From Cristatella mucedo (Eukaryota; Bryozoa; Phylactolaemata; Cristatellidae): a DNA stretch of 42,500 nucleotides. This document shows, one piece after another, positions 20,345 to 31,910 of the stretch. The DNA is taken from NCBI GenBank assembly GCA_009760855.2, contig WPIO01000196.1:75001-117500 (forward strand). Direction: 5' to 3'. The notes beneath the pieces were generated by a model. It was not told the origin of the DNA. It did not search any database and worked only from the letters and a program-made list of their open reading frames with translations. Both the position numbers and the translations under genes were made by a program. The stretch's first letter is position 1. Every line of letters starts with the position of its first letter.

Positions 20345-21767
20345 GCACTAAGATCATCCAGGGGGCCTCTGAAATATGGGGTACCTCAGGGCTCCGTGCT
20401 CAGGGCTCCCGCTCTTTCCACGGTTTATACTCTCCCTCTAGCCGATGCGATTGCCAGGCACAATCTAGGCTTTCACTTTTACTAACCACATTTGCATGCA
20501 GACCCTGTGCATGTCACCCCTAACCATGTTATTCATGTTGTTTATCAAGCATGATACCACTCACCATTCAATTGCATTTCCCTTTGCAGCAAATGTAAAG
20601 CACCTAGAAAGAGATTGAGTTCTCTGAGGGCGCTTTATCAAGTGCATTATTATTATTGTTATTATTATTATGCGGATGACACTCAGTTGCACATTTGCTT
20701 TGATCCCTCCCAGCCTTTGAGCACCTCAAATTCTCTAAACTCCCTTGCTGCATGCATTGATGACATCCGTACATGGATGGCAGCAAATTTTCTTAGATTA
20801 AATTATGATAAAAACAACTGATTAGTTATGGGCAAACCAAGTGTGATTCAGAAATTCGAAAGGCTGACGCTCAAAATTGGCTCTGCCAGCATATCTCCAG
20901 TTGCATCAGCTCGAAATCTAGGTGTCATATTCCAAAGCGACCTCTCGTTAGACGACCACATCAGCTCCACAGTCAAATCAGCCTATTTTCAGCTTCATAA
21001 CATTGCTAAAATTAGGGCTTGTTTAGATAAGGATACCACGTCCAAGTTGGTCCATGCATTCGTAACATCTCGTCTCGACTTCTGCAACTCACTGCTTACT
21101 GGCCTACCAGCATGTGCGATCAGGCGATTGCAGCTGGTGCAAAACTCTGCAGCTAGGCTTGTCTGTCGTGAGCGTCACACTTGCCACGTTACTCCACTTC
21201 TCGCCGACCTGCACTGGCTCACAGTCAAGCAACGGATCGACTTCAAGGTTTCAAGTTTTGTCGCTCACTTTTAGGTCACTTCATTATTTGGCTCCAGTCT
21301 ACCTATGAGATCTACTGCCCCACCACAGGCTAAGCATCGTACCTGCCGCTTTTTGGAATCCAACTGTTTATTTACACCTCGTACAAACCTCAAATCCTTA
21401 GGAGACCGTGCCTTTAGTTCGTATGCTCCAAAAAGCCTGGAACTCACTCCCGACTTGCGCCACGACATCTCCTGAATTGACCACATTTAAAAAGAAACTA
21501 AAAACGCATCTTATTATGACAGCATATAATGGGTCCCTTTGATTCGACCGTTATGTGCTACCGTTGTGCGTGCTGACAATGTGCACGCTGCCAATAACCA
21601 TATTTGCATGCTGACCCTGTACTGTACATGTCGTCCCTAACTGTTGTTCTTGTTGTTTATTGAGCGTGCTACCGCTAACCATCCTATCGTGATTATTTGC
21701 AGCAAATGTAAAGTGCCTAGAAAGAAATTGAGGACGCTATATCAAATGTATTCTTCTTATTATTATT
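20345..21767 (+). pseudogene. L2-like LINE copy: RT fragment, C-terminal region and 3' tail
   Basis: RT motifs appear in order: PLKYGVPQGSVL (about 20370), then LGFHFY (about 20467) and ADDTQLH (20672), which are separated by an inserted fragment. Downstream follow TWMAANFLRLNYDK, an in-frame TGA at 20818, LGVIFQSDLSLDDHIS, VTSRLDFCNSLLTGLPAC, LQLVQNSAARLVCRE, LADLHWLTVKQRIDFK, a frameshift near 21250 and LKSLGDRAF. The 3' end is AAATGTAAAGTGCCTAGAAA, GAGGACGCTATATCAAATGT and a TTATTA tail. The motif series and tail are typical of the L2/CR1 group. It is 5'-truncated and dead. Confidence 0.85.
20482..20668 (+). mobile_element. L2-like 3' tail nested in another L2 copy
   Basis: About 187 bp lie between the Tyr and Ala codons of the FHFY-ADD active-site motif. 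The insert is an L2 3' UTR ending AGAGATTGAGTTCTCTGAGG, GCGCTTTATCAAGTGCATTA and (TTA)n. Its (TTA)n end overlaps the host TAT codon. I see no clear target duplication. Confidence 0.75.
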
Positions 21768-22382
21768 ATCTGACCGTCGGGTGGCGGCTCGAGGGTGAAT
21801 AGGGGTGACTCGCTGTGACTCGGCTCATGCAGCCCTGGGATTGCCCGCCGCAGCCGCCGCAACCGCCGCCGCCGCTGCGGGCACCCCAGGGGACCTCGCC
21901 ACTCCGTCAGCATCACGTGACGCTGACGTTGTCGTGCTGCCGCTGCCGGCGGCTGCTGCTGCCGCGGGCGAGCGAGCGCTCTCGTGCGAGCCCGGTCTTT
22001 CCAGCGGGGTCTGGTCAAGTCGCGGCGGCGGCGGCGGCAGCCGCCGCTATCGGATTGGCAGCCTAATCGATGGCGGGGAGCGTAATTAATCGAGTTAGAG
22101 ACGACGGCGCGGCGGAGAAAACGAAATTTGGCCGAGGCGGCGTTCTTATCGGCTCGTCGGCGTCGCGTTGCGGCGACGCAGCTGCTGTCCGAAGTCTGCT
22201 GACGCGCGAGAGCGGCGCTCGTGGGCGCAGTCGCGCGAAGCAGGGGTAGCCCCCGGGATAGTTTCGTGGCGGCGGCTCGAATGGCTACGGGGGCGATGAC
22301 GTCTGGGCGCCCGGCGTCTTCTAGCGGCTGTGGTGAAACAATTCCGCCACGTCTGCAGCTGCACTGCCATCTCGTCCTGCGA
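21768..22382. other. GC-rich intergenic DNA with no gene seen
   Basis: Open frames on both strands here are alanine- and arginine-rich shadows of GCC/GGC repeats. No domain or credible exon was found. Confidence 0.5.

Positions 22383-22428
<46 letters not shown>
22383..22428. repeat. (TA)n microsatellite
   Basis: A nearly pure TA run of about 46 bp. A second TA/TG compound run follows at about 22526-22560. Confidence 0.95.
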
Positions 22429-22429
<1 letters not shown>

Positions 22430-22448
22430 CACACACATACGCACACAC

Positions 22449-22521
22449 ATAATAATAATAGTAATTATACATTTGATAAAGCACCTTCAGAGTACTCAAT
22501 CTCTTTCTAGGCACTTTACAC
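22449..22521 (-). mobile_element. L2-like LINE 3' tail fragment
   Basis: The minus strand reads AAAGTGCCTAGAAAGAGATT, GAGTACTCTGAAGGTGCTTT and an AAATGTATAATTACTATTAT tail, the same terminal block as the other L2 copies. About 70 bp remain, set between TA/TG microsatellites. Confidence 0.7.
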
Positions 22522-22525
22522 ACAC

Positions 22526-22559
<34 letters not shown>

Positions 22560-22589
22560 AATTGTAAAAATATATACGTATAATGTTTT

Positions 22590-22638
22590 GTATAGTGCTA
22601 TAACAAAACAGAATCTCTATCCAGACGCTTCACTTACT
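22590..22638 (-). repeat. SINE family A tail fragment
   Basis: ATAGTGCTATAACAAAACAG then AATCTCTATCCAGACGCTTC matches the reversed tail of the SINEs at 16745 and 34262. Confidence 0.5.
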
Positions 22639-22639
22639 C

Positions 22640-23020
22640 CACGTGGCTTATTCCACGAACTAAAGGCACGGCCTACAAAGGATTTGAGGCTCGTACGAGG
22701 TATAGCTAAACGAATTAAGTAAAAATAAAGCGGGTAGTGTGAGGTTGGGGAAACAATTCTGATAGGTTGATTGGAGTGAGAGAGTGAAGGGACCTAAAAG
22801 TGAGTTACAGAACTTTGAAGTCGATGCATTGCTTGATTGGGAGGGAACCAGTGCAGGTCGGCGAGAAGGGGTGTGATGTGGCAATTGCGACGCTCGCGAC
22901 AGACAACCCTAGCTGCAGAGTTTTGCACCAACTGTATGTGCTTGATTGCACAGACCAATAGACCCGCAAGCAGTGAGTTGCGTCAATCGAGACGGGATGT
23001 GGCAGGGCAGAATAGAGAAA
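22640..23020 (-). pseudogene. Antisense decayed L2-like LINE fragment
   Basis: The complement encodes, in broken frames, an RLDATHCL-type segment, QLVQNSAARVVCRERRNC, HITPLL, IKQCIDFKVL and segments like the LKSLGDRAF region of the copy at 20345-21767. No intact frame is present. Confidence 0.7.
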
Positions 23021-23038
23021 TGAGATATACTAGGTGCG

Positions 23039-23040
<2 letters not shown>

Positions 23041-23072
<32 letters not shown>
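23041..23072. repeat. (TA)n microsatellite
   Basis: A short TA run of about 32 bp next to the antisense LINE remnant. Confidence 0.9.
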
Positions 23073-23076
<4 letters not shown>

Positions 23077-23225
23077 ATATATTTTGAGTGTTTTAACAGA
23101 TCACTGTACCTTAGCCGGAGGCAACCTGTGACTACCGGTTAAGGAACAGAGACCACCCGGCGGCTTCGACCTGAAAATGGCGTCCGAGACGCATAGCCAC
23201 CGCCGCAATGCCGTCCATGCCTTTC

Positions 23226-23545
<320 letters not shown>

Positions 23546-24895
23546 ACCTCCAGCGGTGCTTAATGTTCGAGCTAAAGGGCGCCGTCGCCGCGAGCCACCT
23601 GCTTACCGCCGACGCCGCCGCCGGCGCCGCCGCTATCGGAGCTGCCGACGTATTAGGCAGATGCGTTGCCTCGTAAGCGAGTCATCTGTGGCATTCAGGG
23701 CGGCCATGCCCGGGATAACCGAACGCGTAGCCCAGCGGCCGCTGCCGGTCGGCAATGTGGGCCCCCACCCAAGATGACGGCGCGGCGGCGAACGGCTGCG
23801 TGCCGGGTAGCGCCGGGCCGCGCGCGCGCACACTGAGCGCTCAGGGCGCCACCTGCCGTCCGCGCCGCCGGTCATCGTCTGCCCCCTGCTGCTGCAGCTG
23901 AGGCGAAGCGCGGCGTGCCGACGCGCCGACGCGTTTCCGCTCGACCCGTTTCGCCTCTCACAGTCTGCCACGCGCGCACGCTTTCCGGTGCGGGCGGCTA
24001 TCGGTTGATCTGGCCGCCGACGCCTGCCGCCTGCCGGCAATGATCGCGCTACTTGAGGAAAACAATTCCCGCTGTCGGCGGCGGCGGCGGCGGCGGCGGT
24101 GGTGGTGGCGGCGCTGCGATAGCGGCTAGCGCTCGCACCGACGGCACGCGTGCCGCTCGCAGCGCCGCACGATCTGATAGGCGGAGGGCGGCGGCGGCGG
24201 CGGCGGCGCGCTTCGGCTGCGGCTCCGCTTCAAAGCCGCAGCCGTTTGATCCCGTAATCGTACCGAGCGAACTCGGGTCCGAAGCTTAAATCTGATCGAC
24301 GACTTTAATCTGATCGGATCGAAGACCCCGCGTAGACCTCGCGTAGAAGCTCGCGTAGACCCCGCGTCAGCGGCGGCAGACGGCAATGGCGGCCCGCCGT
24401 CGCTGCCGCCGTCGCCGCGGACGAGCTGGCCGGCTCGTCGCACGAGCTCGCCGAGCGGCGACGGCGGTAGCCGCCGCCGCCGCCGCCGCCATCGCTGCGC
24501 TCGGGCGCTGCTCTCACGCGCAGAAGAAGCTTCTTCTTCCGCTGCTTCCGGCGCGTCGCCGGACGTCCGACAGTCGCTGGCACTACCCGCGACGCCGCTC
24601 TCGCTCTGCGCCGCCCTGTCTGCGGGCCCTCGTCGCACCTCGCCGGAAGAAGGCGGCGGCGGCGGCGGAGGCGAGCGAGCGAGCGACCGCGTGACTCGCC
24701 AGCCTCGATCTGGAGCCGTGAATCTGCTCGATGAGAGCGGCTGGACCGTCGCTGCGATGGTTCGTCGCTGCGTAATCGAACCCAGCTTTTACAGCGTAGG
24801 AAAAACAGCGGTCGACGCGACGCCGCTGCCGGCCAGACGCAGTGGTTCGACTACTTGGGGATTAGTATTTAGGTTAATTTGTTTATTTAGATTTA
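23546..24895. other. GC-rich intergenic DNA with no gene seen
   Basis: GCC/GGC-type low complexity (for example 24077-24115 and 24188-24210) opens frames on both strands. No recognisable domain or phase-supported exon was found. Confidence 0.5.
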
Positions 24896-25835
24896 CAGCG
24901 GTACCTCGGCTTACGAGTGTCTCGACATTCGAGTGGACCGAGATACGAGCCGCCGATTTCTCTCGGCCGATTTTTTGCTTCATAATAATAATGATGCACT
25001 TGATAAAGCACCCTCAGAAAGAACTCAATCTCTCGGCCGATTTTTCGCTTCGAGTTGCGAGTTACAATTCGGGCAACGAGCCAGCATCGACCGCTCCACC
25101 GCTAGTTGCCGCCGCAGCGAACGTCGCACTGCGCGCGGTTACTCAGGCCAGTAGTGGGAGGGCAGCGAATGACGTTCCGTTGCAAGACGCCGCTCTACGA
25201 CCCGGATGTGACGCCGAGCGCGATCCTGATGGTTCGCTCTCAGACAGACTCGAGCGAGCAGTCGTGGCGCTTGGACGCACAAGGTTGCCAGACTCCGCCC
25301 CGTTAAATCCGACAGCGGCAGGCAAAGCCGAGTACGTAGTGTACTCTATTCAAGCAATAGAATCGCGTGCGAGTTCATAGCCGATAGCTGATAGCAATCG
25401 TGCGCGTCTCTTTCCGTAAAGGACGAGCCGATGAAGTGAAAGCGAGGAGGAAAGACGCGGCGAAAAGGAATCGATCGATCGGCGAATACGATTTAGATAT
25501 TCATTTAAGCCTCTCTCCTCTAGCTCTATATTAGCATCTCCGACTCGTCTGATCTCTATGCTACCATGTTAGGTTACTCAATTACATTAGGATAAATAAA
25601 ACCCATTTATTGCAAGACATTCTGTTGTAACGTTTTTAAAGCAATATTCGTTATTTATAAGTGTATTTTCAATTTAAAAATATGTCACAAAAATCGCATT
25701 GTTTTTTTTGCGGGTCCAGAACGGATTAATGGCATTTCAATTCATTTCAATTGGGAAAATTGATTTGATATACGAGTAATTTGAGTTACGAACTCAGGTA
25801 CCGAACGAATTAAATCCTAAGCCGAGGTACGACTG
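24896..25835. mobile_element. TA-flanked DNA transposon (Tc1/mariner-type, perhaps pogo/Tigger-like), defective
   Basis: Terminal inverted repeats CAGCGGTACCTCGGCTTACG (left) and the complement of CCTAAGCCGAGGTACGACTG (right) are flanked by TA on both sides (24894-24895 and 25836-25837), the Tc1/mariner target duplication. Interior words such as CTCGACATTCGAGTGGACCG and GCTTCGAGTTGCGAG (left) and GAGTTACGAACTCAG (right) are subterminal repeats of this element type. No transposase frame remains in 940 bp. It carries a later L2 tail insertion at 24981-25030. Confidence 0.7.
24981..25030 (-). mobile_element. 50-bp L2-like tail insertion with about 20-bp target duplication
   Basis: The insert reads on the minus strand as an L2 3' end (AGTTCTTTCTGAGGGTGCTT, then TATCAAGTGCATCATTATTA). 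TCTCGGCCGATTTTTTGCTT (24961-24980) and TCTCGGCCGATTTTTCGCTT (25031-25050) flank it, 19 of 20 identical, and TC before each copy may extend the duplication to 22 bp. Confidence 0.85.
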
Positions 25836-25893
25836 TACTATTTAGGGATAATTGTAGAGACGCAGTGGTTCGACTATTTAGGCTGCAGCTATA

Positions 25894-25896
<3 letters not shown>

Positions 25897-25962
<66 letters not shown>

Positions 25963-25995
25963 CATTAAATATGCTATATAGAACATATATATATA
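25897..25995. repeat. (TA)n / CATATA microsatellite
   Basis: About 100 bp of TA with CATATA interruptions. It ends against a short L2-tail fragment. Confidence 0.95.
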
Positions 25996-25997
25996 TC

Positions 25998-26032
25998 GCT
26001 TTATCAAGTGCATTATTATTATTATTATTATA
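25998..26032 (+). mobile_element. Very short L2-like tail fragment
   Basis: CGCTTTATCAAGTGCATTAT plus (TTA)n, the last 35 bp of the L2 3' end. Confidence 0.6.
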
Positions 26033-26109
26033 TTGCCGGTAGTCTGGCTCTCAAGCCGGACCTCGTCATTGGTCTGATCTGGCCTGGTCTGGTCTGGCAC
26101 TGATACAGT

Positions 26110-26455
26110 AATTGTGGATGGGACGGTGCCGTTCGACGGCAGCGAGGGTGCTCTGATTATGGCGGCCCGGAACAAGACCGATAAATATGCAGCCGTTGCC
26201 CGGTCTTTCCTGACTGGTGGCTACCGGTCGGCAGTGCTGAGGTCCTTCGTGGTCGGGGCTTTCGGCAGCCGGTGGCCAAACAATGAAGCTTGCCTGACCA
26301 TCCTCGGCATCCCACGAGCTTAGAGGACGGCATTAAGGCGGCACTGCGTCTCCGACGCCATTACCGGCTTGGAAGCCGTGTGGTCCCTGTTCTGGAACCG
26401 GGAGGCCCGGGTAGCACGCTCGACCCCGGCCGGGCAGGGCACCGCCAGCTAATGT
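26110..26455 (+). pseudogene. Retroelement C-terminal fragment, frameshifted
   Basis: The frame at 26114-26323 contains ALIMAARNKTDKYAAVARSF, VVGAFGSRWPNNEACLTILG and a stop. A second frame then gives CVSDAITGLEAVWSLFWNRE. From memory these resemble the C-terminal tail of invertebrate non-LTR reverse transcriptases (a KTEKY...VVGALGS...LG pattern and a Cys/Trp-containing end). The frame break and missing RT domain make it a remnant. Confidence 0.45.
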
Positions 26456-26509
26456 ATATATGCTAGTTAAAAATATTTTTCTCGATAGTATATACATATA
26501 AATATATAA

Positions 26510-26514
<5 letters not shown>

Positions 26515-26540
<26 letters not shown>
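26515..26540. repeat. (TA)n microsatellite
   Basis: A short TA run inside a wider AT-rich patch (26455-26560). Confidence 0.9.
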
Positions 26541-26543
<3 letters not shown>

Positions 26544-26712
26544 TGTACACTGCATATATACTGGTTCGAGGATGAGGTTATACGAACTTGGGCTAGTGGC
26601 CCTGACGCAGCCATGGCGTGGCCGGAAGCCTCAGAGGTCTTTCGTTTGAATGCCGCGGCCGCCAGAGAGCGCTGCTCTTTCTGGCTTACTTTACCACTGT
26701 AATCGTGTGTAA

Positions 26713-26750
26713 TCGCCTAGAAAGAGTTTAGTTCTCAGAGGACGCGGCAA
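26713..26750 (+). mobile_element. L2-like tail remnant
   Basis: ATCGCCTAGAAAGAGTTTAG then TTCTCAGAGGACGC matches the terminal block of the L2 copies with a few changes. An AT-rich patch follows it. Confidence 0.5.
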
Positions 26751-26904
26751 AAATGTCTTAATTTTACTATTTTATAGCATTATTAGGTATAGCGATGCCA
26801 CTCAAACTGCGACGCAATAAATTCAAATTTTGGTTCGGCCGAATGGTTTTGTTTTAAAATTCTAATTAGAATTTGAGGAAATTATTGAAGGCTGAGTCGA
26901 CAGA

Positions 26905-27063
26905 AAGAGAGAGAGAGAGGGAGAGAGACAGAGAGACAGAGAGACAGAGAGACAGAGAGACAGAGAGACAGAGAGACAGAGAGACAGAGAGACAGAGAGA
27001 CAGAGAGACAGAGAGAGAGACAGAGAGACAGAGAGACACAGAGACACAGAGACACAGAGAGAG

Positions 27064-27114
<51 letters not shown>

Positions 27115-27115
27115 G

Positions 27116-27212
<97 letters not shown>

Positions 27213-27250
27213 GACAGAGAGTGAGACAGAGAGACAGAGAGACAGAGCGA
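26905..27250 (+). repeat. (GA)n / GAGACA microsatellite
   Basis: GAGACA units in the first half pass into nearly pure GA in the second half. Confidence 0.97.
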
Positions 27251-27534
27251 GGGAAATGCATAAAGTGGTGCGGATATCGAAAATCCTGGCCTTGACCTTG
27301 ACTTACACAACTTTTCTGTAGGCGAGACCCCATACAGTTTTCATGTAGGCAGGGCTGGACACGCAATTATTGAAAGATTACAGCTTAAAATCATAGTGCT
27401 TATTCCACCGAGCTCGGATGCTGCTCCTCGAGTGGAATTAAGACGTAGTTTAGTCATTGGTGACGTTTGGGGGTGTAGCAATAGGGGCCTGCGACCCTGG
27501 TCGCTGCCCCACTGTAGCGGAAATGCCCCCTCCC

Positions 27535-27905
27535 AGACAGATGGACAGACAGAGACAGACGGAGAGACAGACAGAGAGAAAGCGACAGAAAAATGGACAG
27601 ACAGACAAGCACGTGGAACTGTACAAGCACAGACAGACATAGATACAGACAGACAGACAGAGACAGACAGACATACATAGACAGACAGGCAGAAATAGAA
27701 ACAGACAGAAATAGAGACAGACAGAGATTCAGAATGACAGACAGACAGAGAGGTAGACAGACAGACAGACGGATAGAGACAGACAGACAGAGACAGAGAA
27801 ACCGAGACAGACAAAGACGGAGACGGAAAGACAGACAGATAAAGACAGAGAGACAAAGACAGAGAGACAGAGACGGCGACAGAGAGAGACGAAGACAAAG
27901 ACAAA
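27535..27905 (+). repeat. Degenerate (GACA)n microsatellite
   Basis: A GACA-based tract with frequent single-base changes, older in appearance than the arrays at 19621 and 26905. Confidence 0.9.
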
Positions 27906-28091
27906 ATAGTGGCCAAAAAGGAGTGTTGGAATTGATTAATTAATAAAATCATTAAGGAAATGGCGCTTGCATCGGAATGCCATCTTTGCAGATCTTTCAC
28001 CCGTGTTTAGCGCTAGCCGACGGTTGCTTCAATCGGCGATTCGGAATCGTTCAATTGAATCAGAGAGAAATCAACCGGTCGAGCGCAAGCG

Positions 28092-28328
28092 ATGGCGGCG
28101 GCAACAATGGCCGCCGCCGCCGCGGCTTCGCGTCGCCGCGCGACGTCATGGCGGCTCGGCGCGTCTAACGGCGCCAACGACTCGAGACCGGCGCAAGTCA
28201 CCCGCTGCCGAGCCCGAAACACCGAGCGCTCAACCAGAGCACAGCACCGCCTCCGCCATCCGGAGACAGACCGGAAGTCGAGACAGACGCACCCATCGAG
28301 CACCGATCGAATTCTCACTCGAGCGTGA
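28092..28328 (+). other. Possible upstream open reading frame before the second gene
   Basis: An ATG at 28092 opens a 78-codon frame ending at TGA 28326-28328, 20 bp before the proposed start codon at 28349. The first residues are Ala/Thr/Met repeats from an ATGGCGGCGGCAACAATGGC run. It is probably 5' leader; a regulatory uORF is possible. Confidence 0.3.
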
Positions 28329-28348
28329 GCGGCGCCGGAACCGCAAAA

Positions 28349-28455
28349 ATGAAGAGCGCATCGTCGGCCGCAGCAGAGCAGGGCAGCGAGCTGCTGCCCA
28401 TCGCGACCACGGTGCCGGCTAGAGCGGGCAAAGGTCAAGCGCGCGGCTCGTTCAG
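28349..28455 (+). CDS. Second gene exon 1 (start codon)
   Basis: ATG with A at -3 begins MKSASSAAAEQGSELLPIAT. The exon ends in phase 2 at TTCAG|GTCAGG. That donor is not strong, and alternative GTCAGG/GTCAGC donors follow within 12 bp, but its phase joins the zinc-finger exon in frame. Confidence 0.4.
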
Positions 28456-29130
28456 GTCAGGGTCAGGTCAGCGCGAGGCGGCGCGACGTTCGAGGCGCCG
28501 CAAGCGCCTGCTACCCGGGCGGAGCGCCACAATGCCGTCCCCGCGATGGCGCTCATCAGGATTCGGCGGTCGCTCTTCGCGAAATCGGTCCCGACGTCGG
28601 TGGTTGGAATCGTGCGGCGAGCGACTCCTTATTTCCCAGTGGCTGCAAGCGGCAAGGTGACAGCCTTCAAGGCTCTTCTGCCGAAATTCAACAAGAGGCT
28701 GCTTAATCAGTTTTTCATCCTGCCCGCCGGACGGCCGTAACGCTCCGAGCTGGAGCCGGAACTTCCGCATCGGACGTGTCTTGTCGATAGCCAATTCGCC
28801 GTTCCAGCGAACCCGAGGCTGGAACAGCGATCCCGGTGCCTCGGCGGCGGCGAAGCGCTCGCCCGTACGCCCACATCTCTCTCCTCCGCGCAGGTGCCTC
28901 AAGTGCAGGAGCATTAACTACTCGTCGCTCGTTGACCTCTTCAATCACGTGCGCGACTTCCACGGCTGCAACCTGGAGCACGAGGACGCCGATCGGTGCC
29001 AGATCGGCGCCTACGACGCCATGTGTCGCCGCGTCGACGATGGCGGCTCGTGCGAGCGTCGCTCGCAGCGAGTCTATCGCTACGAGGAGGAGCGTGTGAT
29101 GGCGAGCGTTGGCCCCGAGGCGACGGCGGC

Positions 29131-29164
<34 letters not shown>

Positions 29165-31252
29165 AGCACCGAAATCCGGCAGCTGCTGAGCGTGTGAGCA
29201 GAGGCCGCCGAAGCCGCCCCCGGCACAATGGCCGCCCCCGGCAAAATGGCCGCCCCCGGCAAAATGGCCGCCCCGGCACAATGGCCGCCGCCCACCGTCG
29301 GGCTTCTTCATCGCTAAAATCGAATCGCGGCGGCGGCGGCTCTGTCGTGGCTGCTCTGTGGCCTTGGCCTTTTCTAGCCGAACTCTTGGCTCTCCGTTGA
29401 AGCACATCGTCAGCGCTGGACAGAGGTGGCGGAGGCGCAACTGGCGGCCGACGCCCGGACAGCGACGCGGACTATTCACGCCGATCGGGACCGCGAAGTC
29501 AGGCCAAGGTTAAGGGCGACGCGCGGCGGCGGGGAGGGGAGGCTGGGGCTCGGTGACGGTTCGCTGGAGCGAGCGGCGGCTACTGTTTAAAAAAAGCGTA
29601 AGGCAAAGTGCGAGTAGAGCGTAGAGTCTAAAGGTCAGAGACTCTGGGGTAGATAGCAAATAGTGGATGGTGAAGTGAGAAATCTTTGAGCCGTTTAAGC
29701 ACAGATTTAAAGTCGCCGATTTAAAGCTCGGCTCGGTTCGTTGGTTATCGGTCACATCCGGGTTTCAGCCTCCGCTATGTGGATTTCCTTACTCGCTTTC
29801 GAGCCATTTTACCGCGCGACCAACTTAAAAAAACACAATAGGCCAAGGTCGAGACTCTTTTTTTTGCGATCACGTGTCTCTACTGTGCTCAATGATCTTC
29901 ATCAAAGGCGAAGCGCTTCCCCTTCAGTCGATGGCGTAGATCGTATCCACTGGTTACAGACACCGCTATTCTGCAGCTTGGTGTTCGTCGGCAATTCGTT
30001 CGTCGCCGATTCGTTCACGCAGGCCTCGCTCTCCAAAAGTGCAAGCCTCGCTCTCGCCCTCGCTCTCTCCGACGAGTGCACACGAGTCTCGCTTCCGGCC
30101 TCGCCCTCTTTAAAAGACAAGGCGCTTCGCAGCGTCGCGGTCGCGGTCCATCGGGCCGTGGTTGCATTCATTCATTCTGTCTTTCTTTCAATCACGCTTG
30201 AGACCGCCCCTCCGCGACTCGGCGGAAGCATCGGGCGCCGCGAGCCGCGTCGTCCGTCGAGCGCTTGGTGGCGAGCGCTCGAGTTCGCGAGACTCTCGGG
30301 TTAGCTCTAGTTTCCGGTTTTAGTTTAGTTTAGTTTAAATTTGACTCGCACCTCTCGCGCTCGCACTTGTTCTCGCGCGCTTGTGGCTGCGAAGGCCACA
30401 GCCGGGAGCGGGGGGGGGGGGGGAGGTAAATCCTGAGGACTACGAACGCATTTCCTTTGCATTCGTCGTAGCGGCGTAGCCGCTCTGGGCTGCTCGACGA
30501 AGGTCCGATTTCCCCTTTGACCTCTTGAGCAGGCGATGGGGACGAGGCCACGCGACGCTTCCGCCTCAGCGTCCGCTGCTCCTCCCCCTTCTGCCGCCAG
30601 CCTGATATGACACGCCCTTCCGCCCGATCGGACACCTTCTCCTTTTTCCTGCGCCGGCGAAAAAAAATGGCGCTGGAACCCGACCGACAGTGCGTTTCTC
30701 TTAAAACCCAACACGGCTCTTCAACGTACCCAACAGCCGGCGCCGCGTTCGACATCCGTCGCCGCGAGCCCCTCGATTCTCATGCAGCGGCGGCACGCCT
30801 CTTCCCCCCCCCCAGCATGCCTCCTTCCGGACTTCTGGGCAGCGAAGCCGCCGAGCGAGCGGAGGGCGCGAGCTCGCGACGACCCCGACGACGTAGCCCG
30901 CGCGAGAGGTAAAGTGTGCGGCGGCGCTGCTCAAGAAGTATCGCCGCGAAAGAGCCGCGCCCGGCCGAAGCGAGCGCTCGCACGAGCGGCGGAAGTGCGC
31001 GCGCGCGTGCGCACACTTCTGCCGCTTCCTCGCCCGGGCGCGCCCGGGCGCGCCCGCGCCCAACGCGCCGACGTCATCGGCGCAGGCAACGCTCGCGTGG
31101 CGATGGCGACTGCGCAACGCTGTAGCGCCCCGAGCTGAGCATTGGCTGCGACGGCGGCCAGTACGACTGCGACGACGACGGCGACGACGACGACGAAGCG
31201 GCAGCGGCGGACGATCCGGAACCGGACGCGTCCTCCTCCTCCTCCGCTCGCT

Positions 31253-31313
<61 letters not shown>

Positions 31314-31835
31314 TGAGCTGGCGTCGCGCACGCTGCTCATCCCGATCAAGTGCAGCTCGGGCGAAGTGGCGCTAATCGAATATCAGCAGCCGCCGCCGCC
31401 GCCGCCGCCGCCGCCTTCCAGCGTGCTCCTGCCGGCGCCTTCGTCGCAGCGGTCTCCGGCGATGTCGCGTGGGCGCGACGTCAACCGAAGCGCCGCCGCC
31501 GGTGGCGGTTCGTCGCAAGAGCGGCAACAGCTGGCCGCCGCCGCCGGCGGCGGCGGCGGCGGCGGACAGGCTCGCGCTACGTCATCGCCGATCGTAGCCG
31601 TGCACAGGTGAGCGCCGGGTACAGGTACAGGTACACCGCGGTACAACCAGGTACACCGCGCCTGAGCAGCGCGCCCCCGAGTCCGCCGCCTCGATTATAA
31701 TAACTTGTTAATTAAAATTATTAAAATCAAAACTAAGTTAAAAATTAAAATTAACACTACAATTTTATTAAAATTTTAATTCGATTCGAGATAATCGAGG
31801 CCGATTTTAGCTCCGCGCCAGCTCTCTCCGCCGAC

Positions 31836-31910
<75 letters not shown>

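Noticed and set aside
29741-30304. 187-codon plus-strand frame in intron 2 of the second gene
   Set aside because: No domain, no phase-compatible splice pair found, and composition changes abruptly within it.
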